Assembly (NCBI GenBank): GCA_035296965.1
Contig: DATGZX010000442.1
Location: forward strand, 1-8,533
From: DATGZX01 sp035296965
GTDB taxonomy: Bacteria; Planctomycetota; Planctomycetia; Gemmatales; Gemmataceae
Direction of reading: 5' to 3'
DNA length: 8,533 bases
The position numbers and the translations under genes are program-made. This document shows, piece after piece, positions 6,190 through 8,533 of this stretch. The stretch's first letter is position 1; every line of letters begins with the position of its first letter. A model generated the notes under the pieces. It was given only the letters and a program-made list of their open reading frames with translations. It did not search any database and was not told where the DNA came from.

Positions 6190-6334
6190 CGACTTTTGCC
6201 GTTTTTTTGCGACGAGCCTTGTTTTCAAGGGTTTTTCGAAGAATCGACCTCCAAGAAAGCCCTCGAAATCGCTCTCCGCAAGTCCTTCTCTTGTAGATTG
6301 TTACGATCAATGCCTCAAGAAACGGCAAAAGTCG
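6190..6334. repeat. 15-bp inverted repeat bounding about 145 bases
   Basis: CGACTTTTGCCGTTT (6190-6204) is exactly complementary to AAACGGCAAAAGTCG (6320-6334), and pairing continues imperfectly outward. This could be the terminal repeats of a small MITE-like insertion or the two sides of a long RNA hairpin. It starts 55 bases after the HDW gene stop. Confidence 0.5.
6217..6236 (+). terminator. Weak terminator candidate after the HDW-repeat gene
   Basis: CCTTG-TTTT-CAAGG (6217-6230) forms a 5-bp stem and is followed by GTTTTT. It lies 83 bases after the stop codon of the HDW-repeat gene. The stem is short, and it sits inside the larger 6190-6334 inverted repeat, so alternative folding may compete. 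Confidence 0.35.
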
Positions 6335-6429
6335 AGCTGAGGGAGTGCTACGGGGACATTCAGAATTTACGGCGCAAACTGCGAGATTTGGGTAAACATT
6401 CGGACCCCAATGAACGAAACCCCAGCGAG

Positions 6430-6466
6430 AAAAAGTTCAATAGCCGTCTTGTCGCCCCGAGTGTTG
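6430..6466 (+). repeat. tRNA-3'-end-like repeat, copy C (variant T-arm)
   Basis: The 31-base core (6430-6460) starts AAAAAGTTCAATAGCCGTC and ends TTGTCGCCCCGA. Compared with copy B it keeps AAGTTCAA and CTTGTCGCCCCGA, but the T-loop region is replaced by TAGCCGT, so it no longer folds as a normal T-arm. Downstream GTGTTG (6461-6466) is shared with copy B. It matches copy E over 31 bases with a single difference. Confidence 0.6.
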
Positions 6467-6550
6467 CGGTCACATTGGGCTGACGTTGGGTCCATGCGGG
6501 TTCCATACGCACGCGATCCGAAAGCCGTGATCCACTCTGCACGCCTGATT

Positions 6551-6579
6551 GAGGTCCAACACGGGCGCTGTCGCCCCGA
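6551..6579 (+). repeat. tRNA-3'-end-like repeat, copy D (short, degenerate)
   Basis: GAGGTC (6551-6556) and TGTCGCCCCGA (6569-6579) match the variable region and 3' acceptor end of tRNA-Pro copy B, but the T-arm between them is shortened to 15 bases and altered. It is 119 bases after copy C. Taken alone it would be weak; the exact GTCGCCCCGA and its position in the series support it. Confidence 0.4.
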
Positions 6580-6643
6580 ATATCTTGAAGCGGAATCTCC
6601 CAGAGGGTAGCATCCCCCTAAACACCCCTCCGCCTTGCCGACA

Positions 6644-7573
6644 TTACCGCGTGCGGACAAGAATCCATCCTTCCTCGAGGATGATCGCTCTCTCTTGTTC
6701 AGTCGGAATCCTCTCCAACAAAGCGGCTGGGGAAGTAAGCTGAATGTCCTGTGCCCCACCTCGCCATTTGAGATAGTCCCATGCCGTAAGTGCGCTGAGG
6801 AAAGCGTCGAAGGCGTTCGGGGAGCCCTTTTGATGACAAGCCCAATCGATCCATTCATCCACTCGTTGATCAGTTTCGATGGGGTATTGTTTTCGCAAGG
6901 AACCTTGTAGTTGTTTGCGGACAACTGGTCTACTCTTATAGTCGCCGAAATCCCCGGCAACCAGCTTGACAAACGCAGCTGGGTAAGTCTCGAAGGTCGC
7001 AAACCTTTGATCAAATTCAGCTTCCCCGAGATCTACGGGTTCTACCACAGCTCCCAACTCAGTGCGGTAATGTGCCCACATAAAAGCAGCCTGTGCGAGA
7101 GTGTCAGCCCCGACGGACAAAGTTTGAATCTGTGGGTACTTCTCAGTCAGAGCGAGATCGCACCATCTCCTCTCAAAGGAATTGCGCGAGGGTCGGAGCT
7201 CCGAACACTCCCAGCCTATGCTCGCAGACCAGTGTTCAACAAAGCGACGATGCTGGACGGGCCAGCCAAAAGGGACGTCTACAGCAAGTGCCGCTACCTT
7301 CTCGCTCCCACGGACCAATTGCAACAGATTACGGATAAGTTCAATGTCTGGGCGGCAAAGCAAGGTCGGCGAAACAGAACTGTCCTTGTTGATCTTGGCT
7401 TGGGGAAGTAGCAACGGAAGTTTCGCACGCTGAAAATCCTGATCGATACACATCACCGCGAGCCCCCAATTATTCGGGTTCGCCGCCATGTCGAGCCCGA
7501 GAGCTACCAATCCTTTGTGGTTTCTCAGGACACAGTCGACTTCCGCGAGCAGGTTATCAATTTGCGGGGTCAT
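6644..7573 (-). CDS. DUF429 family protein (RNase H-like fold, putative nuclease)
   Basis: This 309-residue protein shows the DUF429 pattern: GLDMAANPNNWGLAV (D28), ALAVDVPFGWP (D99), a conserved RRWCDLALTEKYPQ stretch, FETYPAAFVKL (E195) and FDAFLSALTAWDYL (D256), ending EEGWI. Spaced acidic residues of this type suit a metal-dependent RNase H-like site, and the family is predicted to be nucleases, though no activity or substrate is established. The length is near the upper end for the family. ATG 7573 is preferred because GGAGA lies 7 bases upstream; the longer ATG at 7636 lacks a ribosome-binding site and adds 21 unconserved residues. It is transcribed alone, opposite to the HDW gene, between tRNA-like repeats D and E. 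Two open acidic stretches and the intact frame suggest it is functional. Confidence 0.85.
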   Translation of the reverse strand: MTPQIDNLLAEVDCVLRNHKGLVALGLDMAANPNNWGLAVMCIDQDFQRAKLPLLLPQAKINKDSSVSPTLLCRPDIELIRNLLQLVRGSEKVAALAVDVPFGWPVQHRRFVEHWSASIGWECSELRPSRNSFERRWCDLALTEKYPQIQTLSVGADTLAQAAFMWAHYRTELGAVVEPVDLGEAEFDQRFATFETYPAAFVKLVAGDFGDYKSRPVVRKQLQGSLRKQYPIETDQRVDEWIDWACHQKGSPNAFDAFLSALTAWDYLKWRGGAQDIQLTSPAALLERIPTEQERAIILEEGWILVRTR

Positions 7574-7917
7574 TGTCGGTTCTCCAGCGAACAGCGATCT
7601 TTTGTTGGACGGCTGCCCAGGACACGGCTCGCTCATTACTTGCGCTTACGCACATTTCAGATTACTGGACAAATGATTACGTTACAAGCCCGCAATCAAA
7701 TGGGACGGGAGGAATTATTGGCATGAAATGAGCCGAGTACATGCGATGGAGTCCCCTATCGCCTCGTCAAGTTTTTTTGCAGTAAAATATGACATCAATC
7801 CTAACCCAAAGCTGTAGGGCCGCCTGATTCGCAATTTCATAACCAGTTGATCTACCATAGCTTGCTGCCGAAAAAACGCCATAGCAACCCGGTTTCCCAC
7901 ACCCGAAGTCCGCTCAC
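7574..7917. other. Upstream region of the DUF429 gene, no gene seen
   Basis: This should hold the DUF429 promoter on the minus strand. A TTGTAA and TAATCT pair separated by 17 bases can be read on that strand between about 7659 and 7687, a poor match to sigma-70 consensus. A minus-strand frame near 7715-7900 starts at GTG and lacks a ribosome-binding site, so it is not called. The stretch ends at tRNA-like repeat E. Confidence 0.3.
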
Positions 7918-7948
7918 AAAAAGTTCAATAGCCGTCCTGTCGCCCCGA
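7918..7948 (+). repeat. tRNA-3'-end-like repeat, copy E (variant T-arm)
   Basis: The 31 bases match copy C with one T-to-C change and end in GTCGCCCCGA. Just upstream, CCCGAAGTCCG (7902-7912) echoes the anticodon-loop side of copy B (CCCGATTCGGGTCCG), so this may be a more complete but decayed tRNA-Pro 3' half. It lies directly before the truncated toxin gene. Confidence 0.6.
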
Positions 7949-8117
7949 ATTGAATCAGGGGAATTCTTGCGAGAAAACAGAGAGTGGTTTCTCGGTCCTC
8001 TGGTATTAGGACCTCCAGTTGTAGTTCTGCGATTCAAAAGACCCCAAACACATCGGTTACGAGCCACCTCTGCGGATCGAATCGGCGTACTCTGGTTTTC
8101 CCGGCCAGCGTCGGTAG

Positions 8118-8533
8118 AATCGTGAGAGTTTCAGATCCAGCTTTATCGAACTGTATAATCTGGAAGAGGAGGAGTTGCATACCTACTTCGTCGGCTCCAG
8201 TGAACATGGGTCCGCCCTCGTCCACATTGGTCAGGGCGATTACATCAAGAAGCCAGCAGTGCCAACGGAAGCAGATTACGTCAAGGGCGTCAAAGCTCCT
8301 GGCAAGTACGATGCGACAGTTGGGTCCGAGGCTGAAGCCCGCCGAATTCTCCAACAGGCTCTGCCCCACGCGCAAGAATTGCTCCCCGCGGTAGCGGGCC
8401 AACCCTACCCCAGTCCGCCGTATGGAGTGAAAGCTTGGTTCCAAGTTCAGCCCGCTGAACCCGATGTGGGTAACATGCTGCCGCACATCAAGTACGCCGA
8501 CTGGACCGGAGGGAAGAAGGGATCAGGCGGCAC
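8118..8533 (+). CDS. Polymorphic toxin C-terminal fragment: Hint domain end plus toxin module (partial at both ends)
   Basis: The frame is open from just after a TAG at 8115 to the window end, with no usable start. ELYNLEEEELHTYFVG (residues 11-26 from 8118), then SALVHIG, is the characteristic close of Hint (intein-like) domains in polymorphic toxins, usually 'VYNLEVEGEHTYFVG...VLVHN'. The final Asn of the splice-like motif is Ile here (VHIG), so autocleavage may be lost. The following part (GDYIKKPAVPTEADYVKG, helix EAEARRILQQALPHAQELL, then KAWFQV, LPHIKYADWTGGKKGSGG) would be the toxin module; I do not recognise its class. In 7949-8117 an overlapping frame (VVVLRFKRP, TSADRIGVLWFSRPASVES) may be the rest of the Hint domain, shifted out of frame near 8118. 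The gene therefore looks truncated by repeat E or frameshifted. Confidence 0.65.

Larger units (their letters stand above)
6135..6643. other. Intergenic stretch between the HDW gene and DUF429, no supported gene
   Basis: This AT-richer stretch contains an inverted repeat, a weak terminator and two tRNA-end-like repeats, listed separately. An open frame at 6196-6483 with a helical, Lys/Arg-rich translation (SKKALEIALRKSF, then NLRRKLRDLGKHS) starts at TTG with no ribosome-binding site and reads through a repeat at its end, so I do not call it a gene. It could be a remnant of one. Confidence 0.35.

Noticed and set aside
6196..6483. 95-aa gene on the plus strand
   Set aside because: TTG start without a ribosome-binding site, and the frame runs through a tRNA-like repeat at its end; may be a remnant at most.
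8034..8486. 150-aa minus-strand frame
   Set aside because: Antisense to the Hint/toxin frame, whose motif is specific.

Overview
The left part of the window (about 1-4640) is GC-rich. It carries gene types I associate with Planctomycetes, most likely a Gemmata/Isosphaera-like lineage: a small secreted helical cytochrome c ending in CKTCH, a HAF-repeat protein, and a prenyltransferase-fold (alpha-toroid) protein with a haem-binding CGSCH. The assignment rests on recalled family resemblance, not on a marker gene. From about 4640 rightwards the DNA becomes visibly more AT-rich and patchy, with short isolated genes and many repeats, as in an accessory region.

Layout. 1-522 has no convincing gene; it holds nested inverted repeats and a 29-bp motif present twice in tandem and once inverted. 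523-939 (minus) is the cytochrome c. 1185-1767 is a frame-disrupted HAF protein. 1909-3003 is the CGSCH/alpha-toroid protein. At 3014-3062 there is a 3' half of a tRNA-Pro(CGG) gene with no 5' half. 3554-4631 is a tight three-gene operon (48, 148 and 155 aa) whose last product has an RNFLVH motif typical of HEPN ribonuclease-like proteins. A second tRNA-Pro 3' half lies at 4820-4861. 5157-6134 encodes a 325-aa protein with twelve HDW-containing, cysteine-rich repeats. Degenerate copies of the same tRNA 3' end follow at 6430-6460 and 6551-6579. 6644-7573 (minus) is a DUF429 (RNase H-fold) protein. The last copy is at 7918-7948. Beyond it, 8118-8533 is the C-terminal part of a polymorphic toxin (end of a Hint domain plus start of a toxin module), lacking its own start and running off the window.

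How it fits together. The tRNA-Pro 3'-end copies all point the same way and separate small cargo blocks: the HEPN operon, the HDW/zinc-ribbon-like gene, the DUF429 gene and the toxin tip. This is the footprint expected from repeated integration at the 3' end of one tRNA gene, leaving an array of cassettes each bounded by a partial tRNA. No integrase is visible in the window, so the recombinase and the intact tRNA-Pro would have to lie outside, probably to the left. The cargo (HEPN, RNase H-like, toxin tip, metal-binding repeats) suits a defence or conflict island, but that role is inference.
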